A stretch of 64,000 nucleotides of DNA from Streptococcus oralis (GCF_001983955.1 NZ_CP019562.1:310001-374000), one strand, 5' to 3'; positions 10,905-29,000 are shown, counted from the first letter of the stretch. Made by a program: numbers and translations. The notes: generated by a model not told the origin, from the sequence alone.

Positions 10905-12065
10905 ATGTTAAAGTTAGAACGTGATAAATTGCTAATTGCAGCAGTTTTAATAGTGGTTGTCTCCATAGATATGATCAATACGTCTATGTTAGCTCCTGTT
11001 TTACCTAATATTCCTAATGTAGTTCCTTTTTTTGCGGTCCTGTTACTTGCTATGCGATTTGCTTATATTCATCACTACTCTATAAGCTATCTCATCTTTG
11101 CACCAATTCTTCTTTTTGCTGGGGGCATGGTTTACTATAAGACTGGGAACATTAATGCATTGATGTATATGTTTCTGCTTGTCTTTCTTTACAAGGCTGA
11201 GATGGAAAGTGTACTTAAAATATACTCTGTTGTAGCCTTGTTTTTTATTGTATTGATAGTGTTCTTGGCCGTGATTGGTGCTATTCCAAACTTGCAATTT
11301 GTCCAATCACGATCTGCGGGAGTCGTTGTTCGAAATTCATTTGGCTTTATTTATCCAACTGATTTTGCTTCTCACTGTTTTTATCTATATACAGCTATAT
11401 CGTATATCTTTAGAAAGAAATTCATTATTTTACGGACTGCCTTAGGATTTGGTCTGGCTTATTTCATTATTCGATATTGCGATGCGAGGCTTAATGCCGC
11501 TTCTATTACTGTAATGGCGCTCATTTTTCTATACTTTTATTTCCGAAATGATAAACAGCGACGGCTTTTTGCTTTACTTCCTTTATCGGCTGGTATAGCG
11601 TCTTCAGTAATGATTTATCTCTCTTCTAAATTTACCTGGTCTCATCCAATGTATGTGGCTCTAAACAATTTTTTTAGTATGAGATTACACCTAGGACATG
11701 AGGCACTAAAAAAATATGCAGTGCAGTGGTTTGGGATTCGGGGCATATCATTTGTCGGTTATGGGGGGCGTACAGAATCCGTTTTGAGCTACGACTATGT
11801 AGACTCTTCCTACGTTCAGATGCTCTTTACCTATGGGATGATTCCAGTTCTCTTATTGGTCGTGTTATACATAGTTAGGTCTTGGTCATTTTATCGCAAA
11901 AAGAATTATTTGCTATTGACGGCCTTATCCTTAATAGCAGTCAACTGTATGTTTGAGGCCTTCTGGGTTCGCCCGTCTTATAATATTTTTATGTTTACTC
12001 TATTTGCAACCTTGCCAGTTAATGAATTTGAATCGAAGAAATCTACAACGAGGAACTCCTTGTGA
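10905..12065 (+). CDS. wzy: Polysaccharide repeat-unit polymerase Wzy
   Basis: The 386-residue protein is almost entirely hydrophobic, with about 10 predicted membrane helices and a large outer loop. A C-terminal stretch with SYDYVDSSYVQMLFTYG is a layout common in Wzy polymerases. Wzy enzymes are too divergent to recognise by family alone, so the call rests on topology and position between the transferases and the flippase. Base composition is lower in GC than in wzg-wze. The stop overlaps the GTG start of wzx. Confidence 0.82.
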   Translation: MLKLERDKLLIAAVLIVVVSIDMINTSMLAPVLPNIPNVVPFFAVLLLAMRFAYIHHYSISYLIFAPILLFAGGMVYYKTGNINALMYMFLLVFLYKAEMESVLKIYSVVALFFIVLIVFLAVIGAIPNLQFVQSRSAGVVVRNSFGFIYPTDFASHCFYLYTAISYIFRKKFIILRTALGFGLAYFIIRYCDARLNAASITVMALIFLYFYFRNDKQRRLFALLPLSAGIASSVMIYLSSKFTWSHPMYVALNNFFSMRLHLGHEALKKYAVQWFGIRGISFVGYGGRTESVLSYDYVDSSYVQMLFTYGMIPVLLLVVLYIVRSWSFYRKKNYLLLTALSLIAVNCMFEAFWVRPSYNIFMFTLFATLPVNEFESKKSTTRNSL

Positions 12066-13474
12066 AAGTATTAAAAAATTATTTATATAATCTTTCTTAT
12101 CAGCTGTTAGTAATCGTTTTACCAGTCATTACTACACCCTATATTACTCGGGTTTTCTCATCCAATGACTTAGGTTCCTATGGGTACTACAACTCAATAG
12201 TAACTTACTTTATACTCTTAGCGACACTTGGGGTGGCCAATTATGGGACCAAGGAAATTTCTGGCCATCGTAAGGAAGTTGAAAAGACCTTCTGGGGTAT
12301 TTACAGTTTACAAGTCCTTTCAACCTGTTTAGCGGTTATACTTTATATAAGTGTTTGTTTGCTTGTACCGTCAATGAACAATCCAATTGCCTATATACTT
12401 GGCTTTAGTTTGCTGTCTCGTGGTTTTGATATTTCTTGGCTTTTTCAAGGGTTAGAAGATTTCAAAAAAATCACAGCTCGTAACACAATGGTCAAACTTC
12501 TAGGTGTTGTATCGATATTCCTATTTGTTAAGAAACCATCTGACTTGTACTTGTATATCATCCTCTTGGTTGCCTATGATCTACTAGGTCAGTTGAGTAT
12601 GTGGCTTCCTGCTCGGGAACACATTCGCAAGCCGCATCTGGATATAGCCTATGCCAAAGAGCATATCAAACCAGTCATTCTCTTGTTTCTGCCACAGATT
12701 GCCATTTCACTCTACATCACGCTAGATCGCACGATGCTAGGTGCCTTGTCTTCGACTAAGGATGTTGGGATCTATGATCAAGCCTTGAAATTATTGAATA
12801 TTTTGTTAACCTTGGTAACGTCGCTTGGTAGTGTTATGTTGCCTCGGGTCTCCAATCTTCTCTCATTAGGCAATCAAAAGGCGGTTAACAAGTTACATGA
12901 AATGTCTTTCTTAGTGTATAATTTAGTCATCTTCCCGATGATTGCGGGGATTTTGATTGTTAACAAAGATTTTGTCAATTTTTTCTTAGGACAAGACTTC
13001 CAAGATGCTCGCTATGCGATTGCCATCATGGTCTTTAGAATGTTCTTTATTGGCTGGACTAATATCATGGGAATTCAAATCTTGATTCCTCACAATAAGA
13101 ATCGTGAATTTATGCTGTCAACAACTATTCCAGCTATTTTCAGTGTAGGCTTGAATCTCCTCTTGATCCCACCTCTGGGCTATATTGGAGCTTCAATTGT
13201 ATCTGTTGCGACTGAAGGTTTGGTCTGGCTGATCCAACTCTACTTTACACGTTCGTATCTAAAAGAGGTCAAGATTCTACCATCCATGCTAAAAATACTT
13301 CTAGCAGCACTACTAATGTACGGCGCCCTGTATTCTGCACAAGCTTTCATGCACTTCTCATCTGTTGTGAATGTCTTGATTTATGCTGCCCTTGGCTTCC
13401 TAGTCTACGGTGGCTTGGTTTTGGTCTTACGTGTCTTGGATTTTCAAGAACTAAAAAGTGTTTTAAAGAAATAA
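12062..13474 (+). CDS. wzx: Repeat-unit flippase Wzx
   Basis: The 470-residue MATE/MOP-type exporter has 12-14 hydrophobic helices and starts VLKNYLYNLSYQLLVIVLP, followed by TTPYITRVFSSNDLGSYGYY, a signature of polysaccharide biosynthesis flippases. It moves the lipid-linked repeat unit across the membrane to Wzy. The GTG start overlaps the wzy TGA by four bases, implying translational coupling. Confidence 0.92.
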   Translation: MKVLKNYLYNLSYQLLVIVLPVITTPYITRVFSSNDLGSYGYYNSIVTYFILLATLGVANYGTKEISGHRKEVEKTFWGIYSLQVLSTCLAVILYISVCLLVPSMNNPIAYILGFSLLSRGFDISWLFQGLEDFKKITARNTMVKLLGVVSIFLFVKKPSDLYLYIILLVAYDLLGQLSMWLPAREHIRKPHLDIAYAKEHIKPVILLFLPQIAISLYITLDRTMLGALSSTKDVGIYDQALKLLNILLTLVTSLGSVMLPRVSNLLSLGNQKAVNKLHEMSFLVYNLVIFPMIAGILIVNKDFVNFFLGQDFQDARYAIAIMVFRMFFIGWTNIMGIQILIPHNKNREFMLSTTIPAIFSVGLNLLLIPPLGYIGASIVSVATEGLVWLIQLYFTRSYLKEVKILPSMLKILLAALLMYGALYSAQAFMHFSSVVNVLIYAALGFLVYGGLVLVLRVLDFQELKSVLKK

Positions 13475-13483
13475 GGAGATTTT

Positions 13484-14587
13484 ATGTACGATTATCTTAT
13501 CGTTGGTGCTGGCTTGTCAGGAGCAATCTTTGCCCACGAAGCTAACAAACGTGGCAAGAAGGTGAAGGTGATTGATAAACGTGACCACATCGGTGGAAAT
13601 ATTTATTGCCAATCTGTTGAAGGAATCAATGTCCACAAGTATGGGGCTCATATCTTCCATACATCCAATAAAAAGGTCTGGGACTATGTCAATCAGTTTG
13701 CAGAGTTTAACAATTACATCAATTCCCCTATCGCCAACTATCAAGGGCATCTTTATAATCTTCCTTTCAATATGAACACTTTCTACGCCTTGTGGGGAAT
13801 AAAGACACCCCAAGAAGTCAAGGACAAGATTGCTGAGCAGACGACTCACATGCAAGATATTGAACCAAAAAACCTAGAGGAACAAGCCATTAAGTTGATT
13901 GGTACGGATGTCTATGAAAAGCTGATCAAGGGCTACACGGAAAAGCAATGGGGGCGTTCTGCTACTGAGCTGCCACCCTTTATCATCAAGCGCTTGCCAG
14001 TTCGGTTGACCTATGATAACAATTATTTCAACGACCGTTACCAAGGTATTCCAATCGGTGGCTATAACGTCATCATTGAAAAGTTGTTGGAAGGAATCGA
14101 AGTAGAGCTCAATACAGATTTCTTTGCAGATCGGGAGAACTTGGAGGCTTCAGCAATTAAGATTGTCTTCACAGGGATGATCGATCAGTTCTTTGACTAT
14201 AAATTTGGTGAGCTAGAGTATCGCAGTCTCCGTTTTGAACATGAGGTTCTAGAGCAAGAAAACTATCAAGGAAATGCTGTAGTCAACTATACTGAACGTG
14301 ATATACCTTATACGCGTATCATCGAGCACAAACATTTTGAGTTTGGGACTCAGGCCAAGACCGTTATTACTCGTGAATATCCAGCGGATTGGAAGAGAGG
14401 AGATGAACCCTACTATCCAATCAATGATGCTAAAAACAATGCAATTTATGAGCAGTATCTAGCAGAAGCTGAGAAAAATGGCCACGTTATCTTCTGTGGT
14501 CGCTTGGCAGATTATAAATACTATGATATGCATGTGACTGTTGAACGCGCATTGGATGTGGTAGAAGTAGAACTAGGGAGTATCTAA
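13484..14587 (+). CDS. glf: UDP-galactopyranose mutase
   Basis: The 367-residue FAD enzyme has an N-terminal dinucleotide-binding motif (LIVGAGLSGAIFAHEA), the conserved GNIYCQSVEGINVHKYGAHIFH segment in two parts, and KQWGRSATELPPFIIKR. It interconverts UDP-Galp and UDP-Galf, so the polymer should contain galactofuranose. The transferase using it is most likely the next gene. Confidence 0.96.
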   Translation: MYDYLIVGAGLSGAIFAHEANKRGKKVKVIDKRDHIGGNIYCQSVEGINVHKYGAHIFHTSNKKVWDYVNQFAEFNNYINSPIANYQGHLYNLPFNMNTFYALWGIKTPQEVKDKIAEQTTHMQDIEPKNLEEQAIKLIGTDVYEKLIKGYTEKQWGRSATELPPFIIKRLPVRLTYDNNYFNDRYQGIPIGGYNVIIEKLLEGIEVELNTDFFADRENLEASAIKIVFTGMIDQFFDYKFGELEYRSLRFEHEVLEQENYQGNAVVNYTERDIPYTRIIEHKHFEFGTQAKTVITREYPADWKRGDEPYYPINDAKNNAIYEQYLAEAEKNGHVIFCGRLADYKYYDMHVTVERALDVVEVELGSI

Positions 14588-14614
14588 AAACATCACAGAT
14601 AAAGGGGAGAAAAG

Positions 14615-15667
14615 GTGAAATATTATCTGAAAGATTCATTTCTGCATAATGCACATGAAAAGAATGCAGGGAGTAAGGCGCGAAATGACGTGGAAGCTAT
14701 TCTAGTCTTAGAGGGTTATGAGGGGTTGGAGCTCAAGGTTGAGAATTGGTATAAGATGAATTTCTTTAAAGCTCAACAACACAAATATCGTGCGACCAAG
14801 TCTGTGTTTGATCAGTTGGGAGCTGGAGATGAATTGGTGATTCAGTTCCCTATTATCCACCATACATTTTTCATCTCACAACTCATCAAGCAGGCGAAAA
14901 AAAGAGGAGCAAAATTCTATCTGTTGATCCATGATATTGAAACCTTGCGTCATGCAGCAGGTTCAGAAGTGAAATTCCGTCATAAAGTGCGAAATTACTT
15001 CCAGGAAAAGAAAGCTTTGATGTCAGTGGATGGCATTATCGTTCATAACGATATCATGAAGAAAGTTCTGGTAGGTCAAGGAGTGCCAGCAGATAAAATG
15101 GTTAGCTTGGAGATTTTTGACTATCTGATTCCAAACTTTGAGGTACAAGCTCTTCCTCAAAAAGACCAACCTATTATCGTAGCTGGAAATTTGAACCCTG
15201 CAAAGTCAGGTTATCTTTATAATTTACCAGAACAACCAGCCTATAACTTGTATGGAGTGGGCTATGATGAAAGTCGTGCATTGAAAAACACCACCTACTT
15301 TGGTTCCTTTATGCCGGATGACCTCCCAGTTGCTCTTGAAGGTAGTTTTGGTTTGGTCTGGGACGGAGACAGCTCAGAAACCTGCCAAGGTTCTTACGGA
15401 AACTACCTACGCTTTAACAACTCGCACAAGGCCTCTCTCTACTTAGCTTCAGGTTTTCCCCTAATAGTCTGGAAAGAGTCGGCTCTCGCACATTTTGTTC
15501 TGGATAAACAGTGTGGTCTAGCAGTTGATTCTCTACACGACCTCCAAAAAGTACTAGATGATTTGACACTTCAAGACTACAAGGAACTTTCAGAACAAGC
15601 TAGGAAAGTTGGAGCTGCTCTTCGAGATGGAGCCTATTTAAAAGCTGCCTTATCCAAATTGAAGTAA
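14615..15667 (+). CDS. Probable galactofuranosyltransferase (WefE-like)
   Basis: A 350-residue protein with a GTG start after AAAGGGGAGAAAA. It has the build of the streptococcal beta-1,6-galactofuranosyltransferases (WefE/WcrC type): VIQFPIIHHTFFIS, LLIHDIETLRH, FGLVWDGDSSETCQG and NNSHKASLYLASGFPLIVW, the last matching the donor-binding half of Gft-type GT-B enzymes. Its position right after glf supports Galf as donor. Linkage and acceptor are inferred only from related loci. Confidence 0.78.
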   Translation: MKYYLKDSFLHNAHEKNAGSKARNDVEAILVLEGYEGLELKVENWYKMNFFKAQQHKYRATKSVFDQLGAGDELVIQFPIIHHTFFISQLIKQAKKRGAKFYLLIHDIETLRHAAGSEVKFRHKVRNYFQEKKALMSVDGIIVHNDIMKKVLVGQGVPADKMVSLEIFDYLIPNFEVQALPQKDQPIIVAGNLNPAKSGYLYNLPEQPAYNLYGVGYDESRALKNTTYFGSFMPDDLPVALEGSFGLVWDGDSSETCQGSYGNYLRFNNSHKASLYLASGFPLIVWKESALAHFVLDKQCGLAVDSLHDLQKVLDDLTLQDYKELSEQARKVGAALRDGAYLKAALSKLK

Positions 15668-15697
15668 ATTCCTTAGAGAATTTGGGACAAAATGAAA

Positions 15698-15703
15698 TAT
15701 AAT
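15698..15703 (+). promoter_or_regulatory. Possible internal promoter (-10 only) before rmlA
   Basis: TATAAT in the 71-base gap between the galactofuranosyltransferase gene and rmlA. No convincing -35 lies at the right distance, so this may be chance in AT-rich sequence. Confidence 0.3.
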
Positions 15704-15738
15704 ATAGGATAGGTAATTAGCCAGAAAGGAAATCTATT

Positions 15739-16608
15739 ATGAAAGGTATTATTCTTGCGGGTGGTTCGGGAACGCGCTTGTACCCACTTACTCGAGCTGC
15801 GTCAAAACAGCTGATGCCGGTTTATGATAAACCCATGATTTACTATCCTTTGTCAACCTTGATGTTGGCAGGGATTAAGGACATTTTGATCATCTCAACA
15901 CCACAGGATTTGCCCCGTTTTAAGGATCTGCTCTTGGATGGTTCCGAATTTGGGATCAAGCTTTCCTATGCGGAACAGCCTAGTCCCGACGGACTTGCTC
16001 AGGCTTTTCTTATTGGTGAAGAATTTATCGGTGACGATAGTGTTGCCTTGATTTTAGGCGATAATATCTATCATGGACCTGGTTTGAGCAGAATGCTTCA
16101 AAAGGCAGCCAAGAAAGAGAAGGGCGCGACTGTTTTTGGCTACCAAGTGAAGGATCCAGAGCGTTTTGGTGTGGTCGAGTTTGATACAGACATGAATGCT
16201 ATTTCCATAGAAGAAAAACCGGAGAATCCTCGCTCTAACTATGCAGTGACAGGTCTTTATTTCTATGACAATGACGTTGTGGAGATTGCCAAACAGATCA
16301 AACCGAGTGCTCGTGGCGAGTTGGAAATCACAGATGTTAACAATGCTTATTTGAAGCGTGGGGATTTGTCAGTTGAAGTTATGGGGCGTGGTTTTGCCTG
16401 GTTGGATACAGGGACGCATGAGAGTCTGTTAGAGGCTTCCCAATATATCGAAACGGTTCAAAGGATGCAAAATGTTCAGGTTGCCAACCTAGAAGAAATT
16501 GCCTACCGAATGGGTTATATCAGCCGCGAAGATGTGCTGAAGTTGGCGCAACCTCTCAAGAAGAATGAATACGGGCAATACTTGCTTCGTTTAATTGGAG
16601 AAATCTAG
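15739..16608 (+). CDS. rmlA: Glucose-1-phosphate thymidylyltransferase
   Basis: The 289-residue nucleotidyltransferase has the signature [20 protein letters not shown] at residues 7-26, plus [10 protein letters not shown] and [13 protein letters not shown]. It makes dTDP-glucose, the first step of dTDP-L-rhamnose synthesis. Start follows AAAGGAAA. rmlC begins with the base after the stop. Full length for the short (RmlA) class. Confidence 0.97.
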   Translation: MKGIILAGGSGTRLYPLTRAASKQLMPVYDKPMIYYPLSTLMLAGIKDILIISTPQDLPRFKDLLLDGSEFGIKLSYAEQPSPDGLAQAFLIGEEFIGDDSVALILGDNIYHGPGLSRMLQKAAKKEKGATVFGYQVKDPERFGVVEFDTDMNAISIEEKPENPRSNYAVTGLYFYDNDVVEIAKQIKPSARGELEITDVNNAYLKRGDLSVEVMGRGFAWLDTGTHESLLEASQYIETVQRMQNVQVANLEEIAYRMGYISREDVLKLAQPLKKNEYGQYLLRLIGEI

Positions 16609-17202
16609 ATGACAGATAATTTTTTCGGCAAAACACTTGCAGTGCGTAAGATTGATGCCATTCCAGGTATGTTAGAGTTTGACATTCCAGTTCATGGAGA
16701 CAATCGTGGCTGGTTTAAGGAAAATTTCCAGAAGGAAAAGATGATACCGCTTGGTTTTCCTGAAAGCTTCTTTGCTGAAGGGAAACTGCAAAACAATGTC
16801 AGCTTTTCTCGTAAAAATGTTCTTCGAGGTCTCCATGCCGAACCTTGGGACAAGTATATCTCAGTAGCAGATGATGGGAAAGTTCTGGGTTCTTGGGTTG
16901 ACCTACGTGAAGGTGAGACTTTTGGAAATGTTTATCAGACAGAGATTGATGCAAGTAAGGGAATCTTTGTCCCTCGTGGCGTAGCCAATGGTTTCCAAGT
17001 ACTCTCGGATACAGTTGCTTATAGCTATCTGGTCAATGACTACTGGGCACTTGAGCTCAAGCCTAAATATGCCTTTGTCAACTATGCAGACCCAGCTTTG
17101 GGAATCCAGTGGGAAAACCTAGTAGAAGCAGAAGTTTCGGAAGCAGATAAACATCATCCACTGCTAAAGGATGTCAAACCACTAAGAAAAGAAGATTTGT
17201 AA
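16609..17202 (+). CDS. rmlC: dTDP-4-dehydrorhamnose 3,5-epimerase
   Basis: The 197-residue cupin epimerase has the conserved DNRGWFKENFQ, NVLRGLHAEPWDKY (catalytic His) and FVPRGVANGFQVLSD motifs. Third step of dTDP-rhamnose synthesis. It is the streptococcal variant, slightly longer than the enteric enzyme. Its ATG directly follows the rmlA TAG, so translation is probably coupled. Confidence 0.95.
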   Translation: MTDNFFGKTLAVRKIDAIPGMLEFDIPVHGDNRGWFKENFQKEKMIPLGFPESFFAEGKLQNNVSFSRKNVLRGLHAEPWDKYISVADDGKVLGSWVDLREGETFGNVYQTEIDASKGIFVPRGVANGFQVLSDTVAYSYLVNDYWALELKPKYAFVNYADPALGIQWENLVEAEVSEADKHHPLLKDVKPLRKEDL

Positions 17203-17210
17203 AAAATTAG

Positions 17211-18266
<1,056 letters not shown>

Positions 18267-18275
18267 TCAGATACT

Positions 18276-18309
18276 AAAAAGCAAGAGACTTTGAGTTCTC
18301 TTGCTTTTT
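18276..18309. terminator. Bidirectional terminator between rmlB and rmlD
   Basis: A perfect stem of 13 pairs: AAAAAGCAAGAGA with TCTCTTGCTTTTT and an eight-base loop. A-run on the left and T-run on the right allow it to end both rmlB (rightward) and rmlD (leftward) transcripts. Confidence 0.9.
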
Positions 18310-18326
18310 ATGTATGTCGTAATCTG

Positions 18327-19181
18327 TTATTTTCTTACTTCTTGTTTATAAAACTCTTTAAGGGCATCTTGCCAGGTTGGAATAACGAAACCTGTCGCCT
18401 TCGCTTTGGCTAAACTCATGGTTGAGTTGAGGGGGCGTTTAGCCTTGGCAGGAAACTTGCTGGAGTCTACTGGAACTACTTCAACATCACTGTCTTTAAG
18501 AATCTCGACAGCGAAGTCATACCAAGTGGTATCTTCAGTGGAGTCATTTGATAAGTGGTAGTAGCCATACTCTTTTTGATTATCAGTCAGGTAGGTCATA
18601 AACTCAGCCAAGGTATGTGTCCAAGTTGGGCGGCCGTGTTGGTCGTTGACAACAGTGAGAGTTTTATGGGTTTTGGCAAGATTTTGCATGGTAAAGACAA
18701 AGTTTTTGCCATAATTTCCAAAGACCCAAGCAGTACGGATGATATAATGCTGTGACGTAAGGTTTTCAACAAGTTCCTCACCCATTCTCTTGGTACGTCC
18801 GTACTCTGTTTGCGGATCAGGTAGGTCATCGACTTCCCATTCTTGTCCGACGGGTTTCTTCCCATCAAAGACGTAGTCTGTTGAGATATAGACCAGAGTA
18901 GCTCCGTATTTCTCAGAGGCCTTGGCTACATTTTCAGTTCCAGTTACGTTGATGGCAAAATCCAGTTCTTTTCCCTCATCTTCTGCCGCATCAACAGCAG
19001 TATAAGCTGCACAATGATAGACCAGAGTTGGATTAACCTCGGCAAAGACTTTCTCAACCATTTCAGCATTAGTGATATCCATTTCGGCCACATCCACTGC
19101 AACATAGTCCACATTTCGTTCATCTAGTAAATAACGTAGTTCGGTACCGAGTTGACCATTTGAACCTGTAATTAATATCAT
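18327..19181 (-). CDS. rmlD: dTDP-4-dehydrorhamnose reductase
   Basis: The 284-residue SDR reductase has ILITGSNGQLGTEL at the N-terminus, CAAYTAVDAAED, ISTDYVFDG and YGRTKRMGEE (YxxxK). It performs the last step of dTDP-L-rhamnose synthesis and completes the rml set. Unlike rmlA-C-B it is transcribed leftward, from its own GGAGG ribosome site and probably its own promoter, converging on rmlB. It therefore could stay expressed for other rhamnose polymers when the cps operon is off (inference). Confidence 0.96.
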   Translation of the reverse strand: MILITGSNGQLGTELRYLLDERNVDYVAVDVAEMDITNAEMVEKVFAEVNPTLVYHCAAYTAVDAAEDEGKELDFAINVTGTENVAKASEKYGATLVYISTDYVFDGKKPVGQEWEVDDLPDPQTEYGRTKRMGEELVENLTSQHYIIRTAWVFGNYGKNFVFTMQNLAKTHKTLTVVNDQHGRPTWTHTLAEFMTYLTDNQKEYGYYHLSNDSTEDTTWYDFAVEILKDSDVEVVPVDSSKFPAKAKRPLNSTMSLAKAKATGFVIPTWQDALKEFYKQEVRK

Positions 19182-19210
19182 TGTATCCTCCTTAACTTTT
19201 CTTCTATCTA

Positions 19211-19219
19211 ATCATAGCA
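19211..19219 (-). promoter_or_regulatory. Probable rmlD promoter (extended -10)
   Basis: On the minus strand TGC followed by TATGAT, about 30 bases before the rmlD start; no good -35. The surrounding 377 bases (19182-19558) hold this promoter, the GH101 promoter and the cre-like site, and no gene. Confidence 0.5.
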
Positions 19220-19414
19220 AAAAAATGATAAAAAATCTGATTTTCTGTCCTTGTTTTGCTGGTTTCTATCCGATAAGAATCAGTTTTTGAAATGAAACTG
19301 TTTATTAGATTCTTTGAGATAGAGCTTTTTATAGCTGTAAAGCGATTCTTAAAATTCTGAGCGTTAGAACTGTTCAGAAAAGAGAAAATTTTAGTGAATT
19401 TTAGCTATTTTCTA

Positions 19415-19443
19415 TTGCTTTCTGCCTTTTTATTTGTTATATT
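19415..19443 (+). promoter_or_regulatory. Probable promoter of the GH101 gene
   Basis: TTGCTT at 19415-19420, a 17-base spacer, and TATATT at 19438-19443 preceded by TGT (extended -10). The leader is about 110 bases long and contains the cre-like site. Confidence 0.6.
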
Positions 19444-19519
19444 AAAAGTACAATTATTTTTTATTTATAACAGTTAAGCATATCACTTTCAGAGAAAGGA
19501 GTATTTTTTAAAAAAGAAA

Positions 19520-19533
19520 TGTAAACGCTTACT
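19520..19533 (+). promoter_or_regulatory. cre-like CcpA operator in the GH101 leader
   Basis: The 14-base TGTAAACGCTTACT matches the catabolite-responsive element consensus TGWAANCGNTNWCA at 13 positions (last base differs). It lies about 75 bases downstream of the -10 box, where CcpA would act as a roadblock when preferred sugars are present. Confidence 0.72.
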
Positions 19534-19552
19534 GGAAAATGAAAGGATTTAG

Positions 19553-25924
<6,372 letters not shown>

Positions 25925-25979
25925 TGAGATTTGATTTTAGCAGTTCAAAGCAACTCGAATCAAAAAGGAACAAACAGCC

Positions 25980-26009
25980 GGAGAGGACCTCTTGGTTCTC
26001 TCCTTTTTC
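25980..26009 (+). terminator. Terminator after the GH101 gene
   Basis: GGAGAGGACC pairs with GGTTCTCTCC around a TCTT loop (two G-T pairs), followed by TTTTT. It sits about 55 bases after the stop and just before the second cre-like site. Confidence 0.75.
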
Positions 26010-26019
26010 AAAGGAGAAA

Positions 26020-26033
26020 TGATACCGCTTACT
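26020..26033 (+). promoter_or_regulatory. cre-like site before the GH20/GH84 gene
   Basis: TGATACCGCTTACT matches the cre consensus at 12 of 14 positions and keeps the central CG and the CGCTTACT half seen upstream of the GH101 gene. No clear promoter is visible between the terminator and the gene, so the gene may depend on readthrough or an unrecognised promoter. Confidence 0.5.
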
Positions 26034-26064
26034 CATGTATGCGGATGAAAGGAATAGGAGAAAG

Positions 26065-29000
26065 ATGGATAGACATTTTTTTGAGAAACGCTGTCACTAT
26101 AGTATAAGAAAATTTGCAATCGGTGCAGCCTCCGTTATGATTGGTGCTAGTATCTTTGGAGCCAATATGGTTCAGGCGGCAGAAACAGCAGCGCCTTCAG
26201 AGACAGAGGGAAGTATCACTCATGTTCAAGCCCTGGATAAGTTACCAGATGATTTAGCCGCTGCGCTTGAAAAGGCAGATGCAGAAGCTGCAACAGAAGC
26301 AAGTCATGAGGAGGCTCCAGCGACTGATAAGGGAACCAATCCTCCATCAAGTGAAGAGACAAAACCTGAGACAAGTCCTGTAGTTCCAAAGCCAGCAGAA
26401 ACGCCTAAAGAAGAAGCTAAACCATCAGAAACAAACACCCCTGCTGCTAAACCAGCTGAAACTGCTACGCCCGCACCAAAACCAGCTGAAAAGCAAATTG
26501 AAGATAGAGAAGATGTCAACCATCTTGAAGGTGCTACTGCTCAGGCGAGCAACCATGAGACTGGTACCAACTTTACTGCGGATAAAGCTATCGATGGAGA
26601 TGACAATACTCGTTGGGCTACAGACAAAGATGTACCAAAACCAACTTTTGAACTAACTCTGCCAAAGACTACCTTGATCAAACATGTAGAAATTGACTGG
26701 GATCGTCGTCTTCGTAATGGGCAAAATGACCCTAATATCAAATCTTGGAGTCTCTATTACGCAGGCCAAGAAGATGTGGGAGCTAATGGAGAAAAACAAT
26801 GGAAACTCGCTCATACCAAGACTGGAGATCCTGTTTTAGATGAGAAAGTAGATCTAGCTGAAAGTATCAAAGCTAAGTACCTCAAACTTGAGGTCAATGA
26901 TTACCAAGCGGGAACAATGAACTGGAGAAATGTTGGAATCCAAGAAATTCGAGCTTATTCAAACGTTCCGGACCATAGTAAGGTAACGGATATCCGCCAA
27001 GTAACCGAACTAACAGTAGCAGAAGATGGACAGTCTCTTGTCTTACCAACTTTACCAGGAAAAGTCAGCCTCATCGGAAGCAACAAGCAAGGTGTGATTG
27101 ATCTTCAAAATCACATCTATAAGCCTTTGACAGACCAACGCGTCAAGGTCATGGTGCAACAAATCAAAGACAGCCATACTTTCACTAAGGAGTTTGAAGT
27201 AGTCATCAAGGGTCTACATCAGGACGAGGGTGTAGGTGTCAAACCAAAAGTAGCACCAGCTGTTCAACAATGGTATGGGAAAGAAGGTCAATCTTCTATC
27301 ACTTCAGATACAGTTCTTGCGACAGGAGATTCAGGATTTGATCAGGCTGCAACCTTCTACCAGTCAGACCTTGCAAGCCGTGGATTGGAACTTGCAACAG
27401 GTGACAAACAGGCTCAAAAACGAATCGAATTTAAAAAGGTTGAAAACAAAGGTTATGGTAAGGAAGGCTACGGTATCACTATCCAAGATGATGTGATTAC
27501 CATCGAAGCTGCCACAAATACAGGAGCCTTTTACGCAACTCGTACTCTTCTTCAAATGGGAGAAACAGACCTACAAAATGGCGAAATTCGTGACTTCCCA
27601 AGTTTCAGCCACCGTGGCTTTATGCTAGATACAGGTCGTAAATTTATCCCTTATGACACCCTTGTAGACATCATGCTCAACATGGCTTACTACAAGATGA
27701 ACGACTTGCAGTTGCACCTTAATGATAACTATATCTTCCTTAAGGAACACTTGGCAGGTAAGAATTTAAGTCCAGAAGAACAACTCAAGTATGTCCTTGA
27801 ACATGCTAAGACGGGTTTCCGTGTGGAGACAGACATTGTCGGTAAGAATGGTCAAAAATTGACATCAGATGAGCATTATACCAAGGAAGAAATGCAAAAT
27901 CTGATCAAACTTGCCAAGGCCTTGCATATAAACCTAGTACCAGAAATTGACACACCAGGTCATGCACTTTCATTTGTTAAAGTTCGTCCAGACCTCATGT
28001 ATCAAGGTAGTCTGAGCGATTATGCAGGCAAGCACAATGTCGAACGAGTTGCCATGCTAGACTTGGATACTAAGTATGAGGAAACTCTTAAATTTGTCAA
28101 ATCCGTCTATGACAAACTCCTCGATGGTCCAGATGCACCACTTCATGGGGTATCAACGGTTCATATCGGAACGGATGAATACTATGGTAGCAGAGAAAGC
28201 TATCGTCGCTATGTCAATGACCTTATCAAATACATTAAAGGAAAAGGTTACACCCCTCGTATCTGGGGCTCACTCAGTGCGAAACGTGGGAACACTCCTG
28301 TTGATTGGAACGGAGTAGAAGTTGATATTTGGAGCATTCATTGGCAACGACCAAATGAAGCCATTGCTCAGGGTGCTAAGATTATCAACATCACGGATGT
28401 GCCTACCTATAGTGTGCCAAGTGGAAGCAATAGTCAAGCAGCTTACGGGGACTATGCTAACTACGAACGTCAGTACAATAGCTGGACACCGAATGATTTT
28501 AGAACAGGTGGAGGTCCACTTCTACCAGCTTCTCATCCAAGTATCCTTGGTGGTGGTCACGCAGTTTGGAATGATAATATCGACCTTCATGAGACCGGTT
28601 TGACCTCTTATGATATCTTTAAACGCTTCTTCAAGAGCATGCAAACCACTGCAGAACGCACCTGGGGATCTGACCGTGCAGCTGCGACCTTTGCAGAACG
28701 CACCCTACCAACGAGCCCTTATGCGCCACAGTCAAATCCTGCTAAAGAGATTGATCAAAGCGACTTGTTTACCATCAATTCTGAAACAGTCAAGAACTAT
28801 GCAAGTAAGAAAGTGAAGGCAAGCGAACAGGGATTGGCTTTTGAGAAAGACAGCAGTATCGAAGGCTTGGCTGGTGATGTTGGTCCAAGTCACGTCTTGA
28901 AGTTTGATGTAACTGTCACTGGAGACGGGGAACAAACCTTCTCAACAAGTGGGGACAACCGTATCTATCTAGCTGATAAAGACGGCTATCTTGCTTATCA

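Noticed and set aside
18327-19181. rmlD inversion as evidence of an insertion sequence or integron
   Set aside because: No transposase, terminal inverted repeats or target duplications are visible on either side.
26035-26064. Upstream ATG as start of the GH20/GH84 gene
   Set aside because: It would add 10 charged residues before the signal peptide; AGGAG is placed for the ATG at 26065.
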